NCBI GenBank assembly: GCA_017654935.2
Contig: CM065706.1
Span: 11,145,183-11,209,182, forward strand
Direction: 5' to 3'
DNA length: 64,000 nt
Source of the DNA: Phymorhynchus buccinoides
Taxonomy: Eukaryota; Mollusca; Gastropoda; Neogastropoda; Raphitomidae
Shown here piece after piece: positions 11,680-22,583 of this stretch (position 1 is its first letter; each line of letters starts with the position of its first letter). The translations under genes were made by a program, and so were the position numbers. The notes beneath the pieces were generated by a model. That model ran no database searches. It was given only the letters and a program-made list of their open reading frames with translations, and had not been told where the DNA came from.

Positions 11680-12775
11680 TCCTTCTCTGCCAGTTTGTAG
11701 CTCATCCACCACCAGGCCAGTGACAAACGCCTCCTCGATAACTGGAAACAACACAACAACGCCTAAAAAAAGAACACAAGTTAAGTTATGCTCTCTGAGT
11801 CATCATCATCTCTGTCTGTCTCTCCTTCCTCTGCCAAGTTTGTACGGCCTCCGTCCCCAAAACCACGACCCAGTAGCCAAACAGCCCTCCCTCAAACCTG
11901 GAGAACAACAACAACACACGTCCATAAAAAACAACAGTTAATTATGTCTCTGTCTACTCCTCTCATCTCTGCCAGTTTTATAGACTCCCATCCACCACAC
12001 TGCCAGTGACAAAACATCCCTCCCTCAAACTGGCAAACAACACAGGAACACGAACCGACCATAAGCACACAGTTGATTTGTCTCTGTCTCTGTGTCCTGT
12101 CCTCTCTCGCTCTGCCAGTTGTAGGCCCCATCCAAAACCCAGCCCAGTGAGAAAACAGCCCTCCCGCAAACTGGAACCACAACAACACCTAAGCCAAAAG
12201 AACACGTTAATTATAGTCTCATGTCTCCTCTACTGTCTCTCTCTCCTCTGCCAGTTTCGTAGCTCCATCCAAAACCAGGCCAAGTGACAACAACAGCCCT
12301 CCCTCAACTGGAAACAACACAAACACACAGCCATAAAGAACACAGTTACAATTTGTCTCTGTCTCCTCTCTCATGATCTGTTCTCTGATCTCGCCTCTGC
12401 CGTTTGTAGTCCCCATCCCCAAAACCAGCCAGTACAAACCAGGCCCTCCCTCAAACTGGAACAGCACAACACATGCCATAAGACCACCGTTAAGCTCCAT
12501 ATGTCCTCTGTCTTGTCTCTGGTCTGGTCTCTGTCTCTCCTCTCCACGTTGTAGGCTCCATCCAAAACCGGCCATTGACAAACAGACCCTCCCTCAAACT
12601 GGAAACAACACAACAAACGCCTAGAGACACAGTTAATTTCTCTGTCTCTCTCTGTCCTGTTCTCTCTCCTCTGTACCAGTTTGTGGCCCCGTCCAAACCA
12701 GGCCGTGACAACAGCCCTCCCTCAAACTCGAAACCAGCACAACAACACGCCATGAGACACATTACTTCCGCATTT
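11680..12775 (+). repeat. Tandem array, about 8 units of 115-150 bp
   Basis: Each unit contains CTCTGCCAGTTTGTAG, CATCCAAAACCAGGCC, CAGCCCTCCCTCAAACTGG, AACAACACAACA, ACAGTTAATT and a TCTCTGTCTC run. Unit starts are near 11685, 11828, 11972, 12108, 12248, 12394, 12540 and 12668. The overlapping frames on both strands are by-products of the periodic sequence. Confidence 0.85.
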
Positions 12776-12779
12776 TTAA

Positions 12780-14195
12780 CGGACATAATACTATAAGGTG
12801 ATTAACTTCTTTTCCCTACAACGGAGACCCCTGTGCCTATATAATAAACTGTAGACTAAATATGGTAACCCATACAACCACACGGTGGGTCTTAAGAGTG
12901 AAACATAGGCCAAGAATTTTAAACTATAAATTAGCATTTACATAATCTGCAAAACATTTACCCTTTCTGTTGATATATGACTTTACTTAGCTCATAAATA
13001 CTACAAAAAATGAGACGTTATAGGTTTGGTGTTAAAGAGGGTACCCAGCATATGTGCCACTTTTTGATACAAAACGGATAGTGCAAAAGATTTTTTGAAG
13101 CCTCTCCTAGGGCATAGCACTAGTACACTGACTAGATAGTAGCAGTCGCCGAGTCGGAGTTAGCTGAAGGCAGGTTTTACAATTTGGAGGCAGTCATCGT
13201 CACGGTCGAGGTTTTTGTATATATATCATCGTCGTATCGGTTATGAGTTGAAATATTTTATTAACATAGTGCTCCAGATATACTCCTTGAATCTGTTGCT
13301 CTGTACAGGTTTAAAAAATGACCGAGACTTGAGCAAAACAAATACAATCTTTTCACGAAGAGATCGTCATGCATCAATATCCATGTATTGCTTCGAAACT
13401 GCAAGCAAGCAAGTCTGTCCTTACACCCTACATCGATACCAATCCCGTTGCGCTGTTGCCTTTCAGTAGACTATAGAACATAGTCTAATCCTAAACCTCT
13501 TCATTGGTCGAAGGTTTTCAACTCTCTCACTCTGTGTTTACGCCTAGAGTTTTGCAAATACCATGCTTCTGATCGGTTAGATTTCAAACGAGCACAGTCT
13601 AGCAGAACAGGTTAAGGTCACAAGCTTTCCAGAGATATATAACATGATAGGGCCCGATCAGGGTTTCAGTTTACAGTTTTCAATCAAAAATTTAGTCTTT
13701 ACAGGAGATTAAAATAGGATAATTGCCATGGGGCATGTCATTTAAAATGTGTTTTAATGCATTTACAATTTGAATTTCACCTAGTCCAATGCATGAAGTT
13801 GAAGTTTAATGGTAGCAGAATCCATTTCAAGTGAAAACTCAAAATCCATACATTTGACCCACTGAACCTTTTTTGGGCCTCTACCACAATCGCTGCTTGC
13901 GAGTTAAGACCCGGTTCGTGAAATCGGGTCACATATGTGATGCAGTACGCGAATACACGCTTAAGTCGGCCAGCCACAGAGAGAGTGAGAGAGAGTTAGA
14001 GAGAAAGAGAGAAAGAGAGAGATTGATTGATTGAAAATTTTTTCAAAATAAACTATTAGAGATAAATGAATTTCTGTTTTTTTCCTGTTAATCTGTTGTA
14101 TCTGGACTTGCTGAAAATATGAATAAGTCAAAAGTGATCATTTCACCACATTAGTCTGGTTTTCCTTTGGCTGCATCACATATAGTTAGACAACT
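12780..14195. other. Unassigned stretch with a GA microsatellite
   Basis: No gene or large repeat was recognised. A GAGAGA run occupies about 13977-14022. Confidence 0.45.
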
Positions 14196-14199
14196 ATAA

Positions 14200-14285
14200 C
14201 AACAAAATCTGAATTTTGTGTCAAATTTGGGGGTGTGCGCCTTATAACCAAGTGCCTTGTAGGTCCGTAAAATATGGTACATCAG
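14200..14285 (+). repeat. Dispersed repeat fragment (GCGCCTTATA type)
   Basis: It matches 5195-5275 in inverted orientation: ACAAAATCTGAATTTTGTG, TCAAATTTGGGGG and GCGCCTTATAACC. Confidence 0.5.
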
Positions 14286-14344
14286 TCTGATGATTAGAAC
14301 ATATCAGACCTTCCTACTTGGAATTTTAGCAATCAGTAGCCCAC

Positions 14345-14765
14345 CCATCAATTTTCAGTAGCATGGCAAAGTTTTCCGTAGCATCCACAAACAACGGCAA
14401 TCGATTTGTTCTTTTTCTGAGCCGAAACACAATGCTTAATATGTTTCGCCGATTGAACGTGTTGACGTCAATCGTCTCTCCGCCATGATTCACAGAGAAG
14501 TCTGCATGGCAGAGAAGTCCGCATGGCAGAGGTTGCACTGCAGTGAGCATGGTTCGCACCGAGTCGACTTCCGACGATGCAAGGCCTCTCCTTCGGTGTA
14601 AGCTATTTTGAAAACTTTTGCGTCAGGCCAGTGTTTTTTCTTAGAACAAGATGGTGTGCCAGATGATTTTCGTTTTCTGGTTTGGGTTTTTTTTTTTTCG
14701 TTTGAAACATCTCCCGAATCGTTACTGCTGCTGGAGTCCTCTATTTTTTTCAGAGAAAATAATAA
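14345..14765 (-). pseudogene. Broken BED/C2H2-type zinc-finger gene (hAT-related)
   Basis: The minus strand reads a Ser/Lys-rich leader (KKIEDSSSSNDSGD..., KKKTQTRKRKSSG), then HWPDAKVFKIAYTE, then C-x2-CHADFS. After a 17-bp duplication that shifts the frame come NHGGE and then QHVQSAKHIKHC in a third frame. The order C-x2-C, DFS, HGG, DI-like, H-x5-H is that of BED-like fingers found in hAT transposases and genes derived from them. No catalytic domain follows, so this is a remnant. It runs into a dispersed repeat near 14285. A related finger in the same style lies at 58663-58905. The finger class is clear; whether it was once a host gene or a transposon gene is not. Confidence 0.6.
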
Positions 14766-15276
14766 GAACGCATCCGCAGTCACTTTGATAAAAACGGAAG
14801 GGACTAGGTTTTCGCGCGTGACACGGCATCTGCTCTCAGAAACAGACAAAACCGGGAACAGCATAAACAAAAATAAAATGCGGCGGCAATTTGTTTTTTT
14901 TCCGTAGCAACGATAAGGTTGCCGTAGCTCCGTAGCAAAGCTTATTTTCTTGTAGCTGCTACGGCCAAATCGTATAGCAGAAGGCAGGTATCTTGACATA
15001 TCCACAAGATTCCATTCTTACGAACCAGACGTATGCTTACTCATTTACTGGAAGAAAACAAACCACATAAACAACAAATAAAACCCTTGTGAATGGTCAA
15101 TGAAGAAAGGAAACACTTTACCTACCTGTGCATATTCATCATCGATGAACATCACTGAAGTGGTGAACGAAATGACCAGTTTTCTGACCCTAACCATACA
15201 TATTTGTCGTCAATGAAGTAACTAAACTGGTCAATGCAGTTCACTACCAGTTTTCTGTCACTGCAAATATATACGT

Positions 15277-15343
15277 GCAACCCTTCCCTTATAAGACCTC
15301 ATTTTTGATGAGTTTTTAAGGTCTTATAAGGGAGGTTCCACTG
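15277..15343. mobile_element. Short Tigger/pogo-type MITE
   Basis: CCCTTATAAGACCTCATTTTTGATGAG is mirrored by AAGGTCTTATAAGGGAGGTTCCACTG. This is a deleted form of the family seen at 15382 and 45499. Confidence 0.65.
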
Positions 15344-15381
15344 TATATTTTATATTTACATAATTCACTGCATTGATAATA

Positions 15382-15662
15382 CAGTGGAACCGACCTTATA
15401 AGACTTCCCATTATAAACTCCCTCCCACATAAGATCTACTTCTCTGAGACATTGCCCTTTTTTGTAAGTATAAAATTACACATCTCTTGTAAGACCACCA
15501 TCACCCTAACTAAACACCTCATTTTGGAAGGTCATTAGGGAGGGGTCTATAATACGGAGTATTTACAAATACTTACAACGAAGGACATGTCCCTCAGAGA
15601 AGTAGGTCTTATGAGGGAGGGAGTCTTATAATGGGAAGTCCTTATAACTGGAGGTTCCACTG
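15382..15662. mobile_element. Full-size Tigger/pogo-type MITE
   Basis: It starts CAGTGGAACCGACCTTATAAG and ends CTTATAACTGGAGGTTCCACTG, flanked by TA on each side. Inner GTCTTATGAGGGAGGGAGTC blocks are shared with 45499-45693. There is no transposase. Confidence 0.75.
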
Positions 15663-15726
15663 TATCATCAATGAAGGTGGGATAATTGGTTAATGAAGCG
15701 ACCAAACGGTTTTTCTGACCTTGTAC

Positions 15727-15840
15727 TTTGTCATCCGACCACTTCGTCTGCCTGAGCGATGACGTCACTCGGATGTTGTCGAAGAATTTGCACGTGTCCA
15801 CTTTCAGCGCTGGGATGGACCACCATGAAGGCGTGCCGTG
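15727..15840 (-). CDS. RPN2: Probable internal exon of ribophorin II, with indels
   Basis: On the minus strand one frame reads IPALKVDTCKFFDNI and the next frame reads DVIAQADEVVG. Removing two single bases, as expected for read errors, would join them as FFDNIEDVIAQADEV. This parallels the human ribophorin II stretch with IEDLVARLDELGG. After GGA-T-GAC-AAA a GTACAAG donor follows, so the right border on the minus strand is likely 15727. The upstream border is uncertain; the left-hand sequence merges into CA-rich DNA. Strand and order agree with exons 1 and 2 at 21.8 and 20.2 kb. The protein is a subunit of the oligosaccharyltransferase complex in the ER membrane, and this part would lie in its lumenal domain. 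The match is short and needs the two edits, hence moderate confidence. Confidence 0.5.
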
Positions 15841-16035
15841 ACTGTGCCACACACGACACACACAGTGACAACATGGACGTGACACACACATTGACACACA
15901 CATACCACAGTGAACACACTACACCACACCACACAACCCATCAGACAATCACACACAGTGACACACACAACACAAGTGACACACACAGTGAACATATATC
16001 ATAAGTGTACACACATACACAACAGTGCACACACA
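15840..16035. repeat. CA-rich low-complexity tract
   Basis: Alternating CACACA with GTGA interruptions. The frames through it (His/Thr or Cys/Val repeats) are artefacts. Confidence 0.8.
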
Positions 16036-16039
16036 AACA

Positions 16040-16795
16040 ACAAACAAAAACCAACAACTCTGAACACATGGACAGAAGGAAAGCCTTGAAATATTAATCA
16101 GTAAAGGTAGTAATTGAACACCTCAAAAAAATAAACCTCAGCACATTGATTCCCGTGTGACATGAACAAGGACTGACATGACATGACAAGTGTGAGTGTT
16201 TGTGGTCAACATCATCTAAAAACTGTATTCTAAATCCTTCTGTGTCTTTCATCAGTTCATGTTTTACTGGTGTTACGAAATACGGAAAAGCATCAACTCC
16301 ATTCAAGTCGTGTCACGTGGGACAGCCACACTCCCGATCTTCGGGGGAATAATACGTAATAAATAACTGCTCGAATGAACCTACCATTACTGGAGAGTCG
16401 CATCATTTATTCAAGCCTCCAAGCAATGCTAGCGCCGACACTTTTCTCGTCAACTGAAAGATGGAACAGACAGAAAATATGATGCTTTACACCACCTTTG
16501 GTTAACCCTATTCACTGCCAATGTCGCATTTACTGCCCAAACAATAGGATTAACCCTTTCTTGTGAGCGCTAGCCATTTACACAAACCCACAAAATAACC
16601 ATTAACTATACACTGGGTAGAGACAACATTTATCTGATCTGCCAATATTTGGATGTGACATGTTCATAACATTAAGACCTCCACAAATTTACAAGAAAAT
16701 AGGGTCTTTGGGATAACATGGCTCCCGATGTTTGATGCCTTTCCTTAAGTGGACCAAGTGAGGTGTGACACTTTGGTGCAATAAAATGTAACATT
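16040..16795. other. Unassigned stretch, RPN2 intron if the gene model holds
   Basis: No exon was recognised between the two RPN2 exons here. It contains an AACCCTTTCACTGCCAATGTCGCATTT block that also occurs near 665. Confidence 0.4.
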
Positions 16796-16799
16796 CAAA

Positions 16800-17035
16800 G
16801 ACAGTGGAAAAGGGTTAACACCCACCCCCTAGTCATCACTAAAAGGCATCAAAACGCAGGGCACTCGGTATCCATAAGACCCTACGTTTATCCTTCTATT
16901 TTGGGAAGTAAGGATAGGGCCTAATTCCAAATATGTCACAGAGATTCCCAATAATTGCAAGTTGATTGGCTCTTTCTACTTCTCTAACGCTTATCGCGTA
17001 TTTTTGGGTCCTGAAAAAATGGCTTGGAGGCAGAA
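16800..17035 (+). repeat. Dispersed repeat, copy 3 of 3
   Basis: Same block order as 660-890 and 2240-2425: TAAAAGGCATCAAA, TTTATCCTTC, TTTTGGGAAGTAAGGATAGG, GTCACAGAGATTCCCAAT, TGAAAAAATGGCTTGG. Confidence 0.6.
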
Positions 17036-17152
17036 ACAGTGATATAATGAACGGACCAAGCAAAACAAACTAGAACAATCACCTGTGTACAGTGGACAAC
17101 CTGGGATACCAAGTTTACTAGATCATATAATTTGCTTATAGAAACTAAACCA

Positions 17153-17301
17153 GGGGCCTGCATTCACGTTGAAGATAGTAATGAGACTTATATCATATCT
17201 TAGATAGAGTCCTTCTAAAGTAGTACGACTTAAATAGGTGACTTCTAAGATATCATTACTCATAAGTCTCATACTATCGCAATGTCTCCATACAAGGCCC
17301 C
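17153..17301. mobile_element. Foldback MITE (TTCACGTTGA arms), copy 2
   Basis: GGGGCCTGCATTCACGTTGA and GATAGTAATGAGACTTA are mirrored by AAGTCTCATACTATCGCAATG and ACAAGGCCCC. It is related to 8256-8402. Confidence 0.75.
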
Positions 17302-17309
17302 AGGAGATA

Positions 17310-20150
17310 GTCTAAGGTACTAAAATGTTTCCGTCAAACGGTTCACACATGCCATCAAAAGCACTGGACACACCAAAAAAAATGTCAAAGGTCAAGAAAG
17401 ACTCACAGGTGGAATCAACATTAGCCGAGTAAAACTGTTTATTACAATTTTTTTTTATCAAACAGGGTCATGACAGCATTCAAAAAATGTCTACCCCACT
17501 GGGTGGCCTTCTTGATTGATCCTGATTGAGAATATAAATAAGTGACTTTGTCAAAGTGTTTCAGTTAAAAGGCAAGCTGATTTTGTAGCGAACGTGGCAT
17601 ATACGCATGGTGCGTGTAGTCATCGTGTGTGCATGCGTTCAAATGATAGCTATGCGTTCCCTGACCTGTCACATCCCAGGTTTATTCATGCGAAGAAGGC
17701 AAACTCTCTGATTGTACCTGAACAGAGCTCTTCCCCGCTGCAAAAATGGCGTCCTGTCAATAACTGTCTCTGGCTGGTGCGGCACGTCAAACTGTGAAAC
17801 ACGTCAAACATGTCATTCATTTAAACAATAGAATATATGCATGTCCATGCAGAGACTTCAGATTGGTGTTTCAGACTTCATAGGTCTTTGAATATCGGAG
17901 ACCCCTGACTACAGCAAATGAGGGTCATTTTTTTTAAAATGATGGCCAGACTATTGTGTTTACTAAACTTTAAACCTAAAGTATTTTCGATACAATGCAT
18001 TATGAGCCTGCATGCATGTGTGTTTGTGTGTGTGTGGTGTGTGTGTGGTGTGTGGTGTGTTGTGGTGCATGAACAACCGTCAGGTAGTATCTATGTTTGT
18101 CTAGTGCAAGGAATAGAACAATAATTTTCTTGAATCAATAGAATAATCGTCCATATAGTAGTTGGCCCCAATACCATTATGAGAGAGAAGAGAGAAGAGA
18201 GAGATGAGCAATGAGAGAGAGAGAAGAGATCAGTAAGAAGAGAGAGAGTAGACTGAGAGAGAGGGGAGTAGGGGGTGGAGGACGCAGAGAGACACACATG
18301 CACACACAGAGACACACTCAGACAAGATAGACCACAAAAAAAAAAAAGTGAAAAAAGACGTCCTCCCAAAAGTCTATTCTGCTTGCCCTGGAAAACAGAT
18401 AACTTTACGCGCAAAAACCGACAGGCATGTCAAGATCCAAGTTGTCCATGAATGTGGATATTCCTAACCACCGATACCTATAACCTAACAACCAGCGACA
18501 TGCAACATACCGCACCAACCGATAGAAACAGAATACCCAACCCTTACCGACCGCATTTTCAATAAAACGGACTATACGGCGATGCTTTCTTCCCAGAGGG
18601 CCAGACCAAGAGCCCCCCGAGCCTCATAATATGACTTCAAAAAATAGTAACAAGAAGAAAAAAACGGATAGAAGACCAAAACCAAACAATCTAAATACAT
18701 TTGTGGTGTAAAAACATTTGGGGGATGGCCGTCCCTATAAATCAGACAAACAGCCAGGTGCGCCGTTGTAGTCATAAAATTACGGTAGATTCTCGCAAAA
18801 ACAACCAAGCTTTAATAAAAAAGCGGCCACTGACCAGTCTGCAACCTCCTCACCATGGGCGGCAGACAGCTCTCTGAAGAAGCCATGAGTAACGAAATGG
18901 ATTCGATGTTGGGTTGCCACATGATATGCAGACGTACCCACCTTGGTACGTGACAGGAACTGCAGGTGTTCTGCACAAACCAAGCAAGAAACACTCCACC
19001 CACCAAAAAACACTATTTCATGTAATCCAAGGTCTCAATTTAGAGCAAACTGCGACTCGGGGACGTGCGACTAAATACCAGCCTTATCGAGTTAAAATCG
19101 AACTTTTCCGGATCCCTGTATAAGATAAGAAACCGTTCATATTTTTTGGACACTTCTTTTATGAAGGTCTTAAATTAAGAGGAGGTTCCACTGTACTGAA
19201 AACAACCATGTGAATTAAATATTCATTAGAACAAACTCAAAAAGAGCTAAAAGAGCCCAAAACTTACAAAGCCCAAACTTGACCCAGGCAAGGGTTTATA
19301 AGCATTAGCAAAGCAACCAACCAATGGCTAACAACATTCTATACTATACTAAAGCAGCAACATAAGTATGCCACTAGGATTCAGGAATACGAAAAACATT
19401 GTTAACAATAATCAAGGGTGCAGAGTTGAGTCAAACGTCAAGGATGACATCGTCGAGCACCAAACACAGCACTATCCAGTTTCCAACACAACCACCACAG
19501 ACGCGATCCTGAAATTTTTATTCTTTTTTTTATTCTATATTGTTCTTGGAAATTGTTTCAGACTTTTCTTCTTATCGCACGAATCCCAGTGTATGTCGCA
19601 GAAGGAGAACTCTACACAGATTCTTCACCCAAAATAGGGCAGCCGTGGGATCAAAATCAAAGTAGAATAATGCATTGAGGAAGTACCACACACACGAACA
19701 AGAGTCAGCAGCAAACCAAGCTCGAGCCTTTGAAGCGCAAAAACGCGCAAAATACACAAAATATACAAAGCCATTAGGGATCAGATGTTTTGCGAATGGT
19801 TTCTTATTCCACGTTCCACTAGCCTGCTAAGGACTCAGTACCTCAATCATTATGAATGATAAGTCATAACTTTTTGCATATCGTAACAAATCGTCCCTTT
19901 GGGATGGATCGGTTTATTTTTTGGGTTTCAGAAATAAAGCCAGGAAAAGAATATATTTTCCTCCGATAAAGTCTAATAAGTACTATAACTGATTTATTTT
20001 AAACTTTATAATAAGAAAACCAATAATTTCTCAGTTTTCCTCCAGGCAGTGAAGGGGTTAACAACTTAATTTCTGAAATGGGAGTCATAGGTTTAATCCA
20101 AGTCAGTGTAAGGGACACACACACACACACACACGTGTACACACAAACTG
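17310..20150. other. RPN2 intronic sequence, mostly unassigned
   Basis: It includes a TG microsatellite (18018-18065), a GA-rich tract (18180-18320) and the right end of a Tigger-type MITE at about 19163-19193. Exons expected between 15.8 and 20.2 kb for ribophorin II were not found; indels may hide them. Confidence 0.45.
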
Positions 20151-20155
20151 CAAAC

Positions 20156-20349
20156 CTGAGTGTTGGGCATGGTTCCCCCAAGCAGCTTTATTCCCAGAAT
20201 GGAGTAGTGAGCCGATGCCAGGTCGGCGTAGGGGGCAGCACTCTCAAAGACGGAGCGTAGGCGCTGCTGGTCAACGGTGGTGAGGAAGGTGGAGGGGGTG
20301 AGGGCCTTACCCACCACCGCCACCGCCAGCAGAATCAGCACTGAACACA
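20156..20349 (-). CDS. RPN2: Ribophorin II (OST subunit), exon 2
   Basis: The minus strand gives a hydrophobic signal-peptide core (CSVLILLAVAVVGKA), then LTPSTFLTTVDQQRL, a segment with YADLASAHYSILGIK, and LLGGTMPNTQ. Known human ribophorin II starts its mature part with LTPTHYLT and continues ESAFYSIVGL and LG, so the match is clear. The acceptor is TTTCCAG at 20350 and the exon is 194 nt. It enters with two bases of a split codon and ends after CAG at a weak GTTTGC donor. Ribophorin II is a membrane subunit of the ER oligosaccharyltransferase that N-glycosylates secretory proteins. The frame is intact here, unlike the exon near 15.7 kb. Confidence 0.85.
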
Positions 20350-20572
20350 CTGGAAATTATGGAAAACGACGGGCAAATCAGTCTAGGTTTACCCATTTCA
20401 CCATCTTTTGTTAAACCATCTTTGAGCCAAAAATTTCCCATTAACTTACTTGGCTACAAGAAAAGATTTTGTCTGCAATATTATTATACTAGGAACGACG
20501 GAATTAGGTCAAGCCGCAGCGATTTTTCTCGTTGAAAATCCGAACCGCGATTTTGGCTATGTGCCAATCTGT

Positions 20573-20838
20573 CACTTCCTTTGCTTGTTTTTATTGGTGG
20601 TTAGTCTTGGCGCTGACCATCCAAGTTTCTTTCTTTCAGGAAGCAGACACCTACCTCGGTCATTCGGGAACGATCTTTTTTTACGCGAAGACGGCCGATC
20701 GCCAAACGGTCACTTCCTTTGTTTGTTTTTATTTGGTGGTTATTCTTGGCGCTGACCATCCGAGTTTCTTTCTTTGTGGAAGCAGATACCTACCAGGTCA
20801 TTCGGGAACGATCATTTTTTAACGCGAAGACGGTTGTT
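20573..20838 (+). repeat. Two-copy tandem duplication, about 135-bp unit
   Basis: The units at 20573-20709 and 20710-20838 share CACTTCCTTTG, TTGGCGCTGACCATCC, AGTTTCTTTCTTT, GGAAGCAGA, CATTCGGGAACGATC and ACGCGAAGACGG. They lie in RPN2 intron 1. Confidence 0.85.
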
Positions 20839-20839
20839 C

Positions 20840-21800
20840 CCGATATCAGCGAGATGAGAGACAAGCGATCTAATATTTTGGGTCCAATTCATTCGTTTAC
20901 CATTTCTGAGCGGTAACTACTTGCTTTTTTTAAACAAATGCTTAGTTACATTCAATTATTTTTCTACAAGTACACCAAATGTGGTGCGTCTAGAATAAAT
21001 CGCAATGCTGTTCAAGGTCTCCACAAGTCGGGAGGTGTTACATTGAAGCCTGTCCGACATGTTCTTTTCCGTCATGCTCACGTTGATGTTGCGATCTTGT
21101 GAGTCGCACAAAAAGCTTAGGCCTAATCTGTCTGATGTTTGGGGTTGATGTTGCCCCTTTCAATAAGCTTTATTTTAGTACCAATGTTTTGTTTATTGGT
21201 AAAAAAGTTATGGCTGTTTTATTCATCCAAACATTGATACGGTAAGGGCCGGTAACCTTGATCAAAATTTTTCTTATATAGCTCATGTAAAAAAAGCTAT
21301 CATTTTAAAACGTCGTAACTTTCTCAATTTTCGACCGATTTTGATAATTTGTGTATCATTTTAAAGGTCTTGTCGGGCTCTTTCCAATGACAATCGGATT
21401 TGACAAAAAGTAAATATTTTTTAAAAAATTTATAACCACCCTATATTATACTACAGAAGGAATCAAACATCTGAAATATCATGCAAAAGAACCAAAATTT
21501 CAAGAATGCTTGTTAATGCATCCAAACACACCAGCAAACATTTTGTAGGACTTCAGTAAAAGTAGTAAATTACAATAGATCTTTTGTTTTCACACGTGGC
21601 ATAACTCGCCGGCTACTGAAGTTGCACGTCAAGTCGAGCAACACAACTTGTTGGGGAGCAATTTATCTGACAAATATTCACATTTTTACAAGACAAAATA
21701 ATTGGGCTTTGCAAAATAAAAAAGATGCATCAGTAAAATCGATTACATGTTTCACATTTATATGAATTAAGGGGCTAAATAGCATTTCATGTCTGTCCTG
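20840..21800. other. RPN2 intron 1, remainder
   Basis: AT-rich sequence without recognised elements. Confidence 0.5.
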
Positions 21801-21805
21801 CCCAC

Positions 21806-21815
21806 CTTTCGCCAT
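21806..21815 (-). CDS. RPN2: Ribophorin II exon 1, coding part (10 nt)
   Basis: On the minus strand ATG GCG AAA G is followed by GTGGGC, a usable donor. Its phase, one base into a codon, is exactly what exon 2 needs. Joined to exon 2 it gives M-A-K-V followed by CSVLILLAVAVVGKA, a good signal peptide cleaved before LTPS. The 1.46-kb intron between them holds a tandem duplication. The call rests on phase, strand, distance and the resulting signal peptide; a 10-nt exon cannot be proven by similarity. Confidence 0.6.
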
Positions 21816-22106
21816 GTTGTTTGACGCGTCCGAATCTCAGAGACATCCGGGTACTTGCAATTTGTCAAATTTATGGAACGGACTTCTTAGTTCTTATGCC
21901 AAATACATTGCCATTTTAACAATAAAATATGTTGACAAAAGCTTTAAAAGGTATATTTGAATTTAAAGTGAATGATTTTTGTTAGCTTACTCAATTTGAA
22001 AAAAACAAGGCAACATTAATGTTTAACGTCCTCCCGATCTATGAAGACCATAATGGGACATAAAAAACAAGGCTTGACGAAATAATCTTTTGGGCGACAA
22101 CGGGAT

Positions 22107-22433
22107 GACCGGTGTCATAATGAATAAGTAGTCCTATTAAATATTTACCTCTGCGCATGCGCATTAGAAGTAGTCCTAGCGTAGCCAATCAGAATCGTTT
22201 GTTTGTCCGCCATTGTGAATTTTACGGATTATGGATTTATGGACTTGTACATCGATTTATCGGCAAATATGTAGATTTAACACCCTCCTGCTCTATTTTT
22301 TCTTGGTTCTTTCCGTGGTTAGGGATAGGGTTGGGGTTTAGGGTTAGGGTTAGGGTTAGGTTTAGATGGGTACAGTTCTCATGCGAGAGGTAGATATTTT
22401 AATGACAGGTACTTATTTATCATAACACCGGTC
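22107..22433 (-). mobile_element. Telomere-cored foldback element, family A copy 1
   Basis: The ends are GACCGGTGT and ACACCGGTC. Inverted similarity continues for about 55 bp (ATGAATAAGTA, ATTAAATATTTACCTCT on the left). Inside is a run of TTAGGG and near-TTAGGG units at about 22318-22365. Read on the minus strand, the other half holds CACAATGGCGGAC and GATTGGCTACG. It lies about 290 bp upstream of the proposed RPN2 start and points toward it. No frame is present. Confidence 0.8.
22318..22365 (+). repeat. Interstitial TTAGGG-type tract
   Basis: About seven TTAGGG or near-TTAGGG units in the middle of a foldback element, far from any sequence end. Confidence 0.85.
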
Positions 22434-22469
22434 AGATCAGCCACGTGTCATTTCGGCCCCGTTTTGTTG

Positions 22470-22583
22470 GGGGGGGGGGGGGGGGGGGGGTCGTTTCGGC
22501 AATCGACCTATGAGTCAATCACCCGGGGGGGGGGGGGGGGGGGGATTGCCAGCAAACGGGGGGCGGTGGGGGGTGGGGGGGGG
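22470..22583 (+). repeat. Poly-G tracts
   Basis: Three runs of about 14-20 G separated by short spacers. They could form G-quadruplex DNA or be assembly-inflated homopolymers. Confidence 0.85.

Noticed and set aside
11669..12796. Overlapping 70-120 codon frames on both strands
   Set aside because: They repeat with the unit of the tandem array and are not separate genes.
18780..19013. A minus-strand frame with FVTHGFFRELSAAHGEEVADW
   Set aside because: It looks somewhat protein-like, but I could not tie it to ribophorin II or any other family, and no splice borders fit.
22318..22365. A true chromosome end or telomere fusion
   Set aside because: The TTAGGG tract is under 50 bp, imperfect, and enclosed by the arms of a mobile element present at three sites.
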